Position numbers and translations under genes: made by a program. From Colwellia sp. (lineage in GTDB: Bacteria > Pseudomonadota > Gammaproteobacteria > Enterobacterales > Alteromonadaceae): a stretch of 64,000 nt of DNA. The notes beneath the pieces were generated by a model, which saw only the letters and a program-made list of their open reading frames with translations, was not told the origin of the DNA and did not search any database. The stretch spans positions 248,001 through 312,000 of the forward strand of contig NZ_JABSPA010000003.1 of assembly GCF_013214175.1 (NCBI RefSeq), read 5' to 3'. The first letter of the stretch is position 1. Each line of letters opens with the position of its first letter. Below, in pieces: positions 19,853 to 30,340 of the stretch.

Positions 19853-22800
19853 ATGAATTTGTCAAAGGAAATAAGTAGCATGGCTAAAGCCGTTAGTAAT
19901 ATAGTTTTTAGTGGTTTTGCCGTCTTTTTATTACTGGCATCAACGGCTGGTTTGGCGGAGGATATTGAATTATATGTCAGTGAAACGGCCCTAGAGGCAG
20001 AAAGGCGACCAAAAGTTCTCATAATATTTGATACCTCAGGTAGTATGAGGACGGAAGATGATGTTTTTAGAGCGCCCTATGATCCTAGTGGGAGTTATGG
20101 TACTCCGGACTCAGAAGATTATATTTACTATACGACTTCTTCTAATATACCGGAGCTTGATTCAGGAAGACGGTTTATTACCGCTATTAATGGCTGTGCT
20201 GAATCGCGTGATGCACTTACAACACTTGGTGTTTTTACCGGGAAAATAAAACGCTATAAGAAAAATAGAAAAGAATGGCGGAACCTTCCTAGTAACGGTA
20301 ATAATATCAAGGTTTTGGATTGTAAAGAGGATCTTGTTGCAGTTAACTCTAATAATGGACAGCACCAAGATGGAACTGTGCTGCCTGCGGGTTACCCGGT
20401 TGATTATCAAAGTTCAAATGGTTCACCTATCTATTATACTACTTCAGCAGCAAATTCGGATGCTAGCAGTTGGAGCCAAATAGTTACTCTATATAGCGCT
20501 CATTACCTTCGTTGGTATTATTACGGTGTTGTCCCTGAGCCTAGAACGCGCATGGAAGTGGCGAAAGAAAGTGTTACTAACTTAATTAATTCATCTCCAG
20601 GTGTTGATTTTGGTTTACAAATTTTTAATCGTAATGGTAATGGCGGTCGTATTATACATGGTCTTAAGGAGACCACAGCTAGTGCTAAAACTGACTTGTT
20701 AAACTTTGTCGAAGACAATAATCATGCTAACAATCTAGTGGCAAGCGGTAGTACCCCTTTATGTGAGTCATTATTTGAAAGTTATCAATATCTTAGTGGT
20801 AAGACTGTTTGGTATGGTGACGATTATATATACGATAGTTATGATTATAATCCAGCAAGAGATACAACGATTGAAAGTGGAAGTAACTATTCAAAGCCTT
20901 TTACTGCATGTAATGAAACCATTTATATAGTGATGATTTCTGATGGCGAACCAACCAGTGATACTCAAGCAAATGGGCTTATTGAAGCGATAGGTGCATC
21001 AGGGCAAGTTAAAATCACCTCGACTGATAAGTTCTATTGGACAGTTGGGTCTAGTACATATAACAGTTATTTACCAGCCCTTGCGGGTTGGATGTACAAT
21101 AACGATATACATTCGACAATAGCCGGTCGGCAAAACGCTGAAGTTTATACCATAGGTTTTGGTGCAAATATAACTGATGCCGCACCGGTGCTTGCTGAAA
21201 CAGCAATACGGGGGGGCGGGGAATACTTTCCTGCAACCGATAGTGCATCGTTAACCGCGGCATTAACTGCTGTCTTAGCCAATATAGAGCCTAGTAATGA
21301 TAGTTTAACTTCTGCTTCAGTTGCTTCAAATAATTTTGATAGGACAGAAACACTGGACTCTGTTTATTACTCAATGTTTGAACCGTCCAGACGTCCTAGG
21401 TGGCAAGGTAACCTAAAAAAATATAAAGTTACTAATGGTGTTCAAATAGGAGCTAATGGTGTCGCTGCCATTAATGAAACAAACGGTCACTTCTCTGAAG
21501 ACGTACAAAGTTACTGGTCAAGCAGTGTTGATGGCGACTTAGTAGGTGAAGGTGGTGTTGCTGAAATGCTGCGTAATAAAACTGGCCGAGTCATTTTAAG
21601 TGATTTAGGCGATAATTACGCTTTAGTAGGCTTAACTTACACAGATGCAACGAGTAGCACAGCATATCCAACGCCAGCTGAGTTAGCGGTAGTTTTAGGT
21701 GTTACTAATGATGAAACCAGTATCCAAGCTAGCCTAGATTGGATAAATGGCATTGATGTTGATGATGACGATGAAGACGGTCTTAGTGATGACATTCGAG
21801 CTGATGTATTTGGCGATCCGCTACACTCTAAACCGGTCGTTATCAATTTTGGTAATAATGATATTTATATTGTTGTCGGCACCAATCAAGGTGTGCTGCA
21901 TATGTTTAAAGATAATGATACGCTTAATACCATAGAAGAAAAATGGGCATTTATGCCGAAAGAGTTTTTAGCTAATACACCTATTTTACGAGATAACTTA
22001 AGTACCGCTGAAAAAGTGTATGGTATTGATGGTCTTATTACAGCCCATATCGTTGATAAAAATGGTGATGGTATTGTTAATAGCGCTGATGGTGATAAAG
22101 CTTGGCTTTTCTTCGGTTTTAGACGTGGTGGTAACTCCTACTACGCCATGGATGTTACAAACCCAGCTGCACCTGAGGTAATGTGGAAAATCAAAGGCGG
22201 TATAGAAGATGACCCTTTTGAAGAGTTAGGCCAATCTTGGTCTCAACCAAAAATTACCTATTCTAAGTTTAATGCCTCAACAACTGTAGCTAAGCCAGTA
22301 TTAGTGTTTGGTGGTGGTTATGATCCAGAAAAAGACTCTCATGCTGTTGGTGGAATCAATGGAGCTGATAGTGTCGGCAAAGCGATTTATATGGTTGATG
22401 CTGAACAGGGTACCTTGATTTGGAGTTTAGCGCCAAAGGGAAACACCGTTTTTGCTGGCACAGATAGCATCCCATCGAGTATTGCAGTAATTGATAGTGA
22501 TGGCGATGGCCTAACTGATCGCCTTTATGCGGGTGATACTGGCGGTAATGTCTGGCGTATAGATATGCCAAGTAACCTTAAAAGTGAAATATCGGTATTT
22601 AAATTAGCTAGTTTTGGTGGTGATACCTTAGCTGATGATAGGAGGTTCTTTAATGAACCGAGTATGGTTCGTGCTTTCATTTCCGAAACTATTGATTCAG
22701 GTCAAAAGGACTCTAGTGGTAAGGCTATAATTGTTCAGCAAGATATCCCCTACGATGCTGTGTTAATTGGCAGTGGCGATAGATCTAATCCGCTCGGAAC

Positions 22801-23398
22801 GGATACTAATGATACATTCTTTATGATCAAAGACCATAATATTACCACTCAACAATTTACAGCTAGTAGTACACCAGCCATGCCAAGTCCACCAATAGTG
22901 ATAGGTGACCTAGCTGATTACACTGATAATCCTTTTGATGAGACCTTAACTTCTCAACAGAAAGAGACGCTATCTCTGCAAGTAAGTTTGAAGTCGGGCT
23001 GGTTTATGGACTTAGGATTACCCGGCGAAAAAAACACATCTTCTGCTTTGGTTATAAATAATGTGGTTTATTTCACCACTTATACTCCACCTTTATCGAG
23101 CGTTAGCTCAACAAGTTGTGATATTCCTAATGGCCAAGGCTGGTTATATGCGGTTGATTTGTCTTTAGGAATTAGTAGATTTGAATCGCCAACTGAAGAC
23201 CCTGATAATCCAGATGATAGAAAAATCTTTATCAGCGAACAATTTTTAGGGGCACCTACTTTAATTGTCACACCAAAATTGGACCCTGATACCGGAATTT
23301 CAGAGCCTGATGGCAATATCATCGTAGGTCGGGAAATAATACCAGTAGGTTTTAAACTGCAAACGCTACGAACTTATTTATATGTAACAGAGAATTAA
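19853..23398 (+). CDS. pilY1: PilY1-type pilus tip adhesin with VWA domain
   Basis: 1181 residues from the ATG at 19853 (TGGAGAA ten bases upstream); a frame from 19832 adds seven residues. After a signal peptide (about 1-35, ending GLAE) comes a von Willebrand A region with the MIDAS motif DTSGSM at residue 60, then the C-terminal PilY1 beta-propeller ([39 protein letters not shown]). Asp-rich calcium loops occur ([27 protein letters not shown]). PilY1 sits at the pilus tip, promotes extension and takes part in adhesion and surface sensing. Length matches Pseudomonas PilY1 (about 1160). Confidence 0.94.
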   Translation: MNLSKEISSMAKAVSNIVFSGFAVFLLLASTAGLAEDIELYVSETALEAERRPKVLIIFDTSGSMRTEDDVFRAPYDPSGSYGTPDSEDYIYYTTSSNIPELDSGRRFITAINGCAESRDALTTLGVFTGKIKRYKKNRKEWRNLPSNGNNIKVLDCKEDLVAVNSNNGQHQDGTVLPAGYPVDYQSSNGSPIYYTTSAANSDASSWSQIVTLYSAHYLRWYYYGVVPEPRTRMEVAKESVTNLINSSPGVDFGLQIFNRNGNGGRIIHGLKETTASAKTDLLNFVEDNNHANNLVASGSTPLCESLFESYQYLSGKTVWYGDDYIYDSYDYNPARDTTIESGSNYSKPFTACNETIYIVMISDGEPTSDTQANGLIEAIGASGQVKITSTDKFYWTVGSSTYNSYLPALAGWMYNNDIHSTIAGRQNAEVYTIGFGANITDAAPVLAETAIRGGGEYFPATDSASLTAALTAVLANIEPSNDSLTSASVASNNFDRTETLDSVYYSMFEPSRRPRWQGNLKKYKVTNGVQIGANGVAAINETNGHFSEDVQSYWSSSVDGDLVGEGGVAEMLRNKTGRVILSDLGDNYALVGLTYTDATSSTAYPTPAELAVVLGVTNDETSIQASLDWINGIDVDDDDEDGLSDDIRADVFGDPLHSKPVVINFGNNDIYIVVGTNQGVLHMFKDNDTLNTIEEKWAFMPKEFLANTPILRDNLSTAEKVYGIDGLITAHIVDKNGDGIVNSADGDKAWLFFGFRRGGNSYYAMDVTNPAAPEVMWKIKGGIEDDPFEELGQSWSQPKITYSKFNASTTVAKPVLVFGGGYDPEKDSHAVGGINGADSVGKAIYMVDAEQGTLIWSLAPKGNTVFAGTDSIPSSIAVIDSDGDGLTDRLYAGDTGGNVWRIDMPSNLKSEISVFKLASFGGDTLADDRRFFNEPSMVRAFISETIDSGQKDSSGKAIIVQQDIPYDAVLIGSGDRSNPLGTDTNDTFFMIKDHNITTQQFTASSTPAMPSPPIVIGDLADYTDNPFDETLTSQQKETLSLQVSLKSGWFMDLGLPGEKNTSSALVINNVVYFTTYTPPLSSVSSTSCDIPNGQGWLYAVDLSLGISRFESPTEDPDNPDDRKIFISEQFLGAPTLIVTPKLDPDTGISEPDGNIIVGREIIPVGFKLQTLRTYLYVTEN

Positions 23399-23403
23399 CA
23401 CTT

Positions 23404-23835
23404 ATGATAAAAAATGATGCAATTAAAGATAATGGGATAGCCAATAGTGCGTACGGCTTTACCTTAATTGAGCTAATGATCGCTGTAGCTATTGTAGGCA
23501 TACTCGCAACAGTTGCCTATCCATCATATGTTGATTATGTGGTGCGTTCGAATAGATCTGAAGCTCCTAGAGAGTTAGTTCGCTTAGCAAACTTGCAAGA
23601 GCAGCTATTTGTTGATAGTCGAGCATATACCGCTGATATGAGTGATTTAGTTGGTACCTCAACTGTATACGAAACACCAAATAAACATTATAAAATTTCG
23701 GCAACAGTGGTAGGTAGTACTTTTACTTTAACGGCAACAGCGCAAGGTACACAAGCCACTAATGATACAGACTGTATTAAAATCGAAATAACTGACACAG
23801 GTAGTAAAACACCTGCGGTCTGTTGGGAAGGATAA
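23404..23835 (+). CDS. pilE: Type IV pilus minor pilin PilE
   Basis: 143 residues. Prepilin cleavage after Gly18 ([20 protein letters not shown]), Glu at +5, then [30 protein letters not shown], the typical minor pilin PilE pattern with a C-terminal disulfide loop (Cys in DTDCIKIE and AVCWEG). It begins five bases after the pilY1 stop with only a weak ribosome site, so translational coupling is likely. In Pseudomonas PilE links the tip complex to the major pilin. Confidence 0.92.
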   Translation: MIKNDAIKDNGIANSAYGFTLIELMIAVAIVGILATVAYPSYVDYVVRSNRSEAPRELVRLANLQEQLFVDSRAYTADMSDLVGTSTVYETPNKHYKISATVVGSTFTLTATAQGTQATNDTDCIKIEITDTGSKTPAVCWEG

Positions 23836-23836
23836 T

Positions 23837-24181
23837 ATGAAAAACTTTATTATATCAACTTGTTGTGTGCTTATACTCTCAATTTTTTCTGCTCAAGCTG
23901 CGATGCTAAGTGAGGGCAGCAATAATAAAAATATTGAAAAGAATAAAAAAGTAAACGCTAAATGCCACGTTGTTTTAGTAGATGGTAGCGAAGCTATTAT
24001 CTTTTATCGTATTAAAGCTGAAAAATTCAGTAAACTGACCAATAAAATAGTAGGAAAAAGAGTATTAACTCAAAAGTCGACTAAAAAAATAAAAGTATAT
24101 CGAGCTTATGAATGTGTATTGGATAAGGAAGACTTTACTAGCCAAAAATCACAGTCATTGGATAAGAAAACTGAGCGTTAG
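23837..24181 (+). CDS. tapY2: Small secreted protein, TapY2-like
   Basis: 114 residues: signal peptide (about 1-22, ending AQAA), then a basic domain with two cysteines (AKCHVVLVDGSEAIIFYRI and AYECVLDKED) that could form a disulfide. It starts one base after the pilE stop with GGAAGGA overlapping that stop, so it belongs to the pilin operon. Position and pattern fit the small TapY2 family annotated next to pilY1/pilE in Shewanella and relatives; the exact role in pilus biogenesis is not known. The family name is from memory and less certain than the operon membership. Confidence 0.65.
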   Translation: MKNFIISTCCVLILSIFSAQAAMLSEGSNNKNIEKNKKVNAKCHVVLVDGSEAIIFYRIKAEKFSKLTNKIVGKRVLTQKSTKKIKVYRAYECVLDKEDFTSQKSQSLDKKTER

Positions 24182-24201
24182 AGAATTTATAGTGTTATGT
24201 T

Positions 24202-24236
24202 AAAAAGCGATAATTCCTAGCGAGCATCGCTTTTTT
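24202..24236. terminator. Bidirectional terminator between pilin operon and fimT
   Basis: AAAAAGCGAT pairs with ATCGCTTTTT across a 14-base loop, with T runs on both strands. It sits 20 bp after the tapY2-like stop and 38 bp beyond the convergent fimT stop. Confidence 0.88.
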
Positions 24237-24274
24237 AATATTAAAATAAGAGTTAATTAATAACTAGCAAATAA

Positions 24275-24985
24275 CTAATTACAGACTATTTTATTCTTAC
24301 TTCTGTCTTCATCAATACCGTCACCATCACTATCGGAGCTTAGGTAAGTCCTACCTGAAAGTGATACATCGACACCTCGCGAGAAGTCATTTAATCCATT
24401 AGGACAATAGCTGAACACATCAACATTGTTAGTATCTAGTTGTCCGCTTGCATTATAAGTTACGGTAGAAAAAGCAAAATCTAACTTATCACCTGCTTTA
24501 ATTGCAGCCTTTTCTTTTATTAAGCCATCAACTGAAATCACCCCAATTCTACCAGTCCAAACTAGAGTGTTTTGACAAGTATCATTTTCGTTTAATGGGC
24601 ATAAAGTAGCATTTAATCCGGAGTTTATTGCGGCATTTCGGGTGGTCATTAAAAGGCGTTGAATTTCCGCTACTTCATTATCAACTCGCATTTGTACGGT
24701 AAAGCTATTCATACTAGGTAGGGCTATGGCCAGAGCAATACCAGCAATTGCAATAGTTACCATTAACTCAACTAAAGAAAATCCTTTGTAATTCGCTGTG
24801 ATTTTTTTGGGGCTTTTAGCTGGTGCTATATTGTCTATTGAAGAGGAAACAGCACTAAGGTTAATTAAATCATGGCTTTTAGGTAAGGGGGCGATAGAAC
24901 TTTGTTTCTCTAAACTTGAATGTAGGTACTGCATAATATTTAACCAAATAATACAACTTAGATAATATTTATAACACTTTCCCAT
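24275..24985 (-). CDS. fimT: FimT/GspH-type pseudopilin with a very long leader
   Basis: 236 residues if it starts at 24985. The prepilin motif KGFSLVELMVTIAIAG has Gly68 before the cleavage site and Glu at +5; the mature part (MNSFTVQMRVDNEVAEIQRLL, TTRNAAINSG) is GspH/FimT-like, with cysteine pairs and an Asp-rich C-terminal segment. FimT is a minor pilin involved in priming or DNA uptake. The leader is about 68 residues rather than the usual 6-25. The only other ATG (residue 18) still leaves 51, and neither start has a good ribosome site. It faces the pilV-tapY2 operon. Confidence 0.82.
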   Translation of the reverse strand: MGKCYKYYLSCIIWLNIMQYLHSSLEKQSSIAPLPKSHDLINLSAVSSSIDNIAPAKSPKKITANYKGFSLVELMVTIAIAGIALAIALPSMNSFTVQMRVDNEVAEIQRLLMTTRNAAINSGLNATLCPLNENDTCQNTLVWTGRIGVISVDGLIKEKAAIKAGDKLDFAFSTVTYNASGQLDTNNVDVFSYCPNGLNDFSRGVDVSLSGRTYLSSDSDGDGIDEDRSKNKIVCN

Positions 24986-24998
24986 AAAACTCGCTAGT

Positions 24999-25030
24999 GC
25001 TATATATCGTCGAGGTTAACGATATATAGC
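24999..25030. terminator. Perfect hairpin between pheA and fimT
   Basis: GCTATATATCGT and ACGATATATAGC form a perfect 12-bp stem with an 8-base loop, 20 bp after the pheA stop and 14 bp before the fimT start on the minus strand. There is no T tract, so it may be a weak terminator, an mRNA-stabilising hairpin or a protein site. Confidence 0.55.
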
Positions 25031-25050
25031 CGTATTAATGTGGTTACACT

Positions 25051-26226
25051 TTATAGCTCGCTACTGGGTACACTTGTTGGGCTGATATGTTCTATAGGGT
25101 AGCAGCCTAGCACTTTAATGAAATTCGTATGCGGAGTAATATCGTTAATGGCCTCTTGTAGAGCAAAACTATTTAAATTGGCTTCGACATCGATATAAAA
25201 CATCTCTTCCCATGGGCGTCCTTGAATAGGGCGAGACTCAAGTTTGCACATATTAATACCTTTATCTTTCAGCACTAATAAACACTCGACTAAGGCACCG
25301 GCTTTTTGACCTGTTGAGAGTATAATCGCGGTTTTCGCAGGTATTTGTTCTGCCACATCAACGGCTTTTCGAGCAACTAAAATAAAGCGGGAATGGTTTT
25401 CAGTTTGATTAGCTATAGACTGCTCTAACGCGTGTAATTGATATAGATGACCACCTTCTTCGCTACCTATAACTGCAGTGGTCTCATCTTGTAAATCAGC
25501 AACTCTTGCCATGGCATCAGCTGTACTATCACAATACTCAATGCGAATGTCCGTTTGCTTATCTAGGAAGTTACTACATTGCGCAAAGGGCTGTCCGTGT
25601 GCGTATATGGTTTTTATTTTAGCTAAGCTTGTATTTACCGACGTTAGCAAACAATGCTCTATTGGCTGTGTTATTTCACCAACAATGAAGAGGTTGGTAT
25701 GCTGTAGTAAATCATAAACTTCGTTAATACTACCAGAGCTAGTGTTTTCTATCGGCAGCATGCCGTAATCTACTTGTCCTGATTCTACTTGATTTAATAT
25801 GTCAGAAAAATTTTGGCAACCTGATTCAATGATTTTCTCAGCTCGACGTGAAAAATAGCGATGACTAGCAAGGTAGCTATATGAACCTTTATCACCTAAG
25901 AAGGCTACGCTTACTGTTGGCACTTGAATGTCAGGATTGGCTAACGTTTGTAAGTAAGCTTGTTGATTTAATACCGAGTCTTCAATAATCGTTTGAAATA
26001 CACTGGTAACATAGTGAGCATCTAAACCTAAGGTTTTACCATGCTTAATTAAGCGTATTAACAGTTCTTGTTCGCGTTGTTGATCTCTAATAGGGCGTAT
26101 TTGTTGAACCTTACTCTTGGCAACATTAAGTGTTAACGCTCGACGTTTGGCAAACAAAGCTAATAAATCTTGATCTAAAAGCGTTATCTCTTGTCGTATC
26201 TCATTTAAATCTAACTTCTCGCTCAC
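25051..26226 (-). CDS. pheA: Bifunctional chorismate mutase / prephenate dehydratase
   Basis: 391 residues (E. coli PheA 386). Chorismate mutase domain about 1-90 (LNEIRQEITLLDQDLLALFAKRRAL), prephenate dehydratase domain about 105-285 (VAFLGDKGSYSYLA, GMLPIENTSSGSINEVYDLL), and an ACT regulatory domain about 298-375 with GALVECLLVLKDKGINM and the phenylalanine-binding ESRP motif. It converts chorismate to phenylpyruvate for Phe synthesis and should be feedback-inhibited by Phe. No Phe-rich leader peptide or attenuator was found in the 110 bp upstream. Confidence 0.97.
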   Translation of the reverse strand: MSEKLDLNEIRQEITLLDQDLLALFAKRRALTLNVAKSKVQQIRPIRDQQREQELLIRLIKHGKTLGLDAHYVTSVFQTIIEDSVLNQQAYLQTLANPDIQVPTVSVAFLGDKGSYSYLASHRYFSRRAEKIIESGCQNFSDILNQVESGQVDYGMLPIENTSSGSINEVYDLLQHTNLFIVGEITQPIEHCLLTSVNTSLAKIKTIYAHGQPFAQCSNFLDKQTDIRIEYCDSTADAMARVADLQDETTAVIGSEEGGHLYQLHALEQSIANQTENHSRFILVARKAVDVAEQIPAKTAIILSTGQKAGALVECLLVLKDKGINMCKLESRPIQGRPWEEMFYIDVEANLNSFALQEAINDITPHTNFIKVLGCYPIEHISPTSVPSSEL

Positions 26227-26337
26227 TTGTTTACCTTTTTATTGTTGATTGACCGTTTGGTTTGAGTAGTTACTCTAGCTAGCTTAGCTAAATAGTGTCA
26301 ACTGTTTCTTTAGACGTTTTTTGTTAATCAGTGCTAT

Positions 26338-26724
26338 TTAGGGAATGCATTGAAATACAATAGCAAAGCTACATAGGGTGGCTATAGCCCATACTATTGA
26401 TCTTAACAGGCTAATATTTAACAAATAGAAAATGTTATAAAGCACTCTTGCAATAACATGAACGACGGCCAAGACTACTATAGTTTGCTGCATGTTGTTT
26501 GTTGCCAGCGCTAAAATGACAGCAGGGGCGAAAAGAATAACTGACTCAAAAGCATTTTGATGGGCTGCTAGGGCTCGCGCACCAAACCCTGTTAATTTAC
26601 TTTGCTGCTCCCTTGGGTGATTGTTATTGTAGCCACCAAGTTTAGCCATAGCAAAAGCCACCGGGCCTTTTGCCAGCAGTGGTAAAAGTAGTGCTATAAA
26701 TAAGCAAATAATTAAAATAGTCAT
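26338..26724 (-). CDS. MAPEG family membrane protein
   Basis: 128 residues with four predicted hydrophobic helices. The stretch RALAAHQNAFESVILFAPAV is the MAPEG signature (Ala-x-x-N-x-x-E). Bacterial MAPEG proteins are related to microsomal glutathione transferases, but the substrate here is unknown. It is a single gene between the penicillin-acylase-family gene and pheA, all on the minus strand with gaps of about 77 and 111 bp. Confidence 0.9.
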   Translation of the reverse strand: MTILIICLFIALLLPLLAKGPVAFAMAKLGGYNNNHPREQQSKLTGFGARALAAHQNAFESVILFAPAVILALATNNMQQTIVVLAVVHVIARVLYNIFYLLNISLLRSIVWAIATLCSFAIVFQCIP

Positions 26725-26801
26725 GTTTATCTCGTTATTGAATTTTATTCGTCATTGAATGTTATCTTGGTGTCAATTTAGTTAACGCTACCGAAGAAAA
26801 A

Positions 26802-29255
26802 TTAATAGCTAACTAAGGTCAACTTGTACTGTGTCTTTCCCGGTAAAAATGGCGAAGCAATACCTTGTTCCCAGTCACTGTGCCCAACGCCATAATAAGG
26901 ACTCCATGGGTGACCCGATTGGCTAGTCGGCATATGAAATATGCCGTCACTTTCATAACCTGGCGATACCACCATACGTTCTGAGGCGCCAAAGGCTTTG
27001 CCTTGTACTCTCGGCATATAACTATCACCCGCTAACGCTTTGCCTGGCATATCAAGCCAATAATTTAATAAAGGCAGGGCACTACTCAGCGGGTGCTTAA
27101 TCGCCGAGCTATTTTGTTGACCCCAGGTCGCAGCACTTAGTGGTTGGTCTTTCGACATATCGGAAATGGTTAACGCGAGTGCCTGAGTAAATACCTCTTG
27201 CCAACTATGTTCTCCTAACATCATAAAGTTCTGAGGTTGTTCATTAATTAGTTGCCATAGCGGTGTTTCTATTTGGTGGCGAATGCTCTTGAAATTAAAA
27301 GCTTGATCAATATTTTTTAAACTAGTGTTTAATTCGAAGAAAACACTGTCTCTGAGGTTAATTCTAAAATTACGTACTAAGCGATAGCTAACCGAGTCAA
27401 TGCTAGCTCGTAAAGCCTCAGGGCTTACTAACAAGCTCTTTACTTGCGCAAAGTTGCTATGTTGGGCAAGAACTTGTTCGGTTAATACCGTTTCTAGAAT
27501 AAACTGCTGCCAGCGTTGCAAAAAAATGGCTTCATCATCTAAGCCGATGTTAAGTAGGGCTTGTTCGTCAAATTGTTCTTGGGATAGTAAATTATCTCTA
27601 ATTTGCTTTGAACGAGCACCCAGCGCATAGCCACCATTGCCAAGTTTTGCATACATTTCACCGCCAACAACTCTGGAATTAGCGGTCCATAACCTTTGAT
27701 TTTCTGGGTTTGAAATCTGAGGATATTGTGCCGGGGTTAAGTAACCTTGCCAACTATTATCTCCGGAACTCCAAGATTGAGGTGTTTCACCAATTGTGCC
27801 TTTCTTGTTGGGGATTGGCCCCATAATAGTCCAACCAATCGCGCCGTTTTTATCCGCTACCAGTATATTTTGAGAAGGAATACCTGAGCGAGCAGCAATA
27901 TTTAAAGCCTGCGCTACCGTTTGCGCCTGCTCTAATTGAGTAGCAGTTAAGTTGACCGCTTCTTTATCATGAGCAACCCAGCGATAAGCAAGTGAATTTC
28001 CTTGATGGTCTTTACCAATAACGGGCCCCCAGATTGTTTCCTTTATCGTGATCTCTTGGCCTTTTTGACCTTTAATGGCGATTACTTGTTTATGAAAAGT
28101 AAAGTCTTGGTAGCCTGTAGGTGTTAAATATTGGGTGTCATCAGCATTACTGGTTAGCACAATTACATCACTATAGTCGCCATAGCTGTTGGTAAAGCCC
28201 CAAGCAATATTACCATTGCTACCAATAACCATATTTGGCGTGCCTGGCAGGGTAGCGCCAGTAACTTTAATTTGCTCAGTAACGGATTTTAAACCTTCAA
28301 TTCTAATATGTGGATATTCAAAAGAAGCACGAAACCAAGTATTAGGTACACGAATACCAAGGTGCATGTCATTGGCTAATATGGCACTTCCTGTCGCGCT
28401 TAACGCCCCTGAAATAGCCCAGCTGTTAGACCCAGGCAGGTGGTCGCCTTGGTACCTATTTTCAATATTGTTAGCTAACTCTGCATTGCTTATTAATGTT
28501 GTGCTATTGCTGATATTGCTGCTATCGATGTTAACGCTTGATGCTGAAGGCCAAGCCCCTTTTGGCATAGGTGATGGAGGTAATTGACTACCATCAATTG
28601 CGGCATCCCATATACTGCCTTTGGGATCTAAAAATGCGTAAACATCACCGGATAAAACTGCCTTCATCAAACCGAGTGTACGTTCACGTCTACCGTCGTG
28701 GTATTGAAGATCTATATACATACTAAAAATAGTTAGGATTGAGTCTTCTTCACTCCATTGAACCGGCTCTTGTTGAAGAAGTAGGTATTCAAAAGGCGAA
28801 GAGTATAAATACTTCAATCCTTGGTTGACGCCTCGAGTATAGGCTTTAATTAAATCAAATTGCTCTTGCGGCAACTGAGCTACAATTGCTCTGGCGCGAT
28901 CACGAAAGCGATGTTTACGGATTGATTTATCATAATCCAGTGCTACAGGGCCGAATAGGCTTGCCAATTCACCGGCTGAGTTTCGCCTTAACAGATCCAT
29001 CTGAAAGAATCGTTCTTGTGCATGAACAAATCCTAGCGCCACAGAAATATCGGCTCTGTTTTGAGCTTTTATCGTGGCAATACCTTGTTTGTCTCGCTCA
29101 ATTACTGCCGTCTTAGTTAAACCAAAAACGGTTTTTTTCCCGTCTAGCAGTGGTAAAGCGCTATCAACTTTACTGTAAAGCCAAGTTAATGCCGTAGCTA
29201 ACACTAATAAACTGATAAGTAAGAATCCGGTGAGTATTTTTTTTATTTTGGTCAT
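26802..29255 (-). CDS. Penicillin acylase family Ntn-hydrolase
   Basis: 817 residues. One N-terminal hydrophobic segment (about 8-28) acts as signal or anchor; the alpha-chain part extends to about 275. The self-processing site is Gly275-Ser276 in HLPGSNSWAISG; Ser276 becomes the catalytic N-terminal nucleophile of the beta chain, which contains the conserved NDMHLGIRVPNTWF and GTPNMVIGSNGNIAWGFTN. Members hydrolyse amide bonds of penicillins, acyl-homoserine lactones or other N-acyl compounds in the periplasm; the substrate cannot be told from sequence. The gene is monocistronic as far as can be seen. Confidence 0.93.
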   Translation of the reverse strand: MTKIKKILTGFLLISLLVLATALTWLYSKVDSALPLLDGKKTVFGLTKTAVIERDKQGIATIKAQNRADISVALGFVHAQERFFQMDLLRRNSAGELASLFGPVALDYDKSIRKHRFRDRARAIVAQLPQEQFDLIKAYTRGVNQGLKYLYSSPFEYLLLQQEPVQWSEEDSILTIFSMYIDLQYHDGRRERTLGLMKAVLSGDVYAFLDPKGSIWDAAIDGSQLPPSPMPKGAWPSASSVNIDSSNISNSTTLISNAELANNIENRYQGDHLPGSNSWAISGALSATGSAILANDMHLGIRVPNTWFRASFEYPHIRIEGLKSVTEQIKVTGATLPGTPNMVIGSNGNIAWGFTNSYGDYSDVIVLTSNADDTQYLTPTGYQDFTFHKQVIAIKGQKGQEITIKETIWGPVIGKDHQGNSLAYRWVAHDKEAVNLTATQLEQAQTVAQALNIAARSGIPSQNILVADKNGAIGWTIMGPIPNKKGTIGETPQSWSSGDNSWQGYLTPAQYPQISNPENQRLWTANSRVVGGEMYAKLGNGGYALGARSKQIRDNLLSQEQFDEQALLNIGLDDEAIFLQRWQQFILETVLTEQVLAQHSNFAQVKSLLVSPEALRASIDSVSYRLVRNFRINLRDSVFFELNTSLKNIDQAFNFKSIRHQIETPLWQLINEQPQNFMMLGEHSWQEVFTQALALTISDMSKDQPLSAATWGQQNSSAIKHPLSSALPLLNYWLDMPGKALAGDSYMPRVQGKAFGASERMVVSPGYESDGIFHMPTSQSGHPWSPYYGVGHSDWEQGIASPFLPGKTQYKLTLVSY

Positions 29256-29406
29256 GGATAAGGCAAGCTATAAAAGTTGATATAGCAGAGTAACTTAAAA
29301 TGTCGCTTGGGAGTATTCTTAGTTACTTTTATTTAAGCAGAGGCAGTGGCAAGATAAATAACGAGAATAAGGAATTGGGATAGCATATTGTGCATGCAAT
29401 TTAGGG

Positions 29407-29859
29407 CTATAAACTATAGCTTTTCTGGCTCTTACACTTTGCCTTTATCACTTTGCTTGTCGATGGTGACGCTAGCTGCTCTGCTGTATTTCCTTTAACA
29501 GGCGCGGTGAAATATGAAATAAATTGGTTTAGTTTGTCACTAAAGACCATAGCGCTATTAAAAAACTCATTAGATTTACTGACAACATCCATGGTTAACT
29601 GTGAGTTTTCTTCGGTTAATATCGCAGGGTTTGACAGAATTAAACCAGTAGAAAAACTATTACGGTATTGACTAGTTATTTTGCTAGGTTTTCTTTCTAC
29701 TAGATTGATAATTTTATAATTATTGTACGGGTGGCTCAAAATATGGTTAACTTTTAAAGACTGTACTTCAACTGAAGGCGTGGCGAGTGCAGGCGTAATA
29801 TTGATTAAGATTACGAATGTGATCGTAAAGCTAACTAATAGTAATTTAATTGATTTCAT
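29407..29859 (-). CDS. Unrecognised secreted protein
   Basis: 150 residues with a clear signal peptide (MKSIKLLLVSF to PALA, about 1-26) and AAAGGAT before the ATG. The mature part is polar, rich in Ser, Asn and Lys, without cysteines until one near the C-terminus (KAKCKSQKSYSL), and I recognise no domain. It lies alone between the penicillin acylase gene and glcB. The good start signal and signal peptide support a real gene, though of unknown function. Confidence 0.65.
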   Translation of the reverse strand: MKSIKLLLVSFTITFVILINITPALATPSVEVQSLKVNHILSHPYNNYKIINLVERKPSKITSQYRNSFSTGLILSNPAILTEENSQLTMDVVSKSNEFFNSAMVFSDKLNQFISYFTAPVKGNTAEQLASPSTSKVIKAKCKSQKSYSL

Positions 29860-30210
29860 TGCCTATATCCTTTAGTTTTGTCGATATATTGGTTAAGTAT
29901 TGTGCTGATTACGTCCTGGTCGCACCCTACCTCTGAGCTTTATCTATTATTTAAGATTACTCAATTGTTACAAATGTTACTTTACTGGTTGTTTGATTAT
30001 TAAGCTAGCAAGTTGAGATAAGTTGCTTCTTTCACACGGTAGATAGCAAAAGCCGCTAAAAGAATCATTGCATCGCAATGCCGGCAGTTATTTTACCCAT
30101 ATACTCTTTTTAATAGAACTGTTTCAGTTGATAAATATTTCAAATTATTTGAAATAGTAACAATAAAATTTATAAGGCTAGTTTATTACCGTTACCGAAG
30201 GGCGGCTAAA
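29860..30210. other. Intergenic region with two small palindromes
   Basis: About 350 bp with no supported gene. It includes CATTGC/GCAATG around 30066-30080 and a perfect 9-bp-arm palindrome TATTTCAAA/TTTGAAATA at 30136-30156, which could be a regulator site. The promoter of the secreted protein gene presumably lies near 29880-29950. Confidence 0.5.
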
Positions 30211-30260
30211 TAAAAACAACACTGGCGTTAAGGTTGATGTAACCATAACGCCAGTGTTGT
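30211..30260 (-). terminator. Strong terminator of glcB
   Basis: A perfect 15-bp stem (ACAACACTGGCGTTA and complement, 30216-30230 and 30246-30260) is followed on the minus strand by TTTTTATTT. It lies 80 bp beyond the glcB stop. Confidence 0.92.
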
Positions 30261-30340
30261 TAGTTTTTAAGTTTATAAGCTGATGCTAACTTCATCTCTA
30301 TCCTAGCTAGAACTTAGCTATGCCCTAACTATAATTAAGG

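Noticed and set aside
26227..26337. Phe attenuator (pheL) before pheA
   Set aside because: No short ORF rich in Phe codons and no terminator/antiterminator pair were found.
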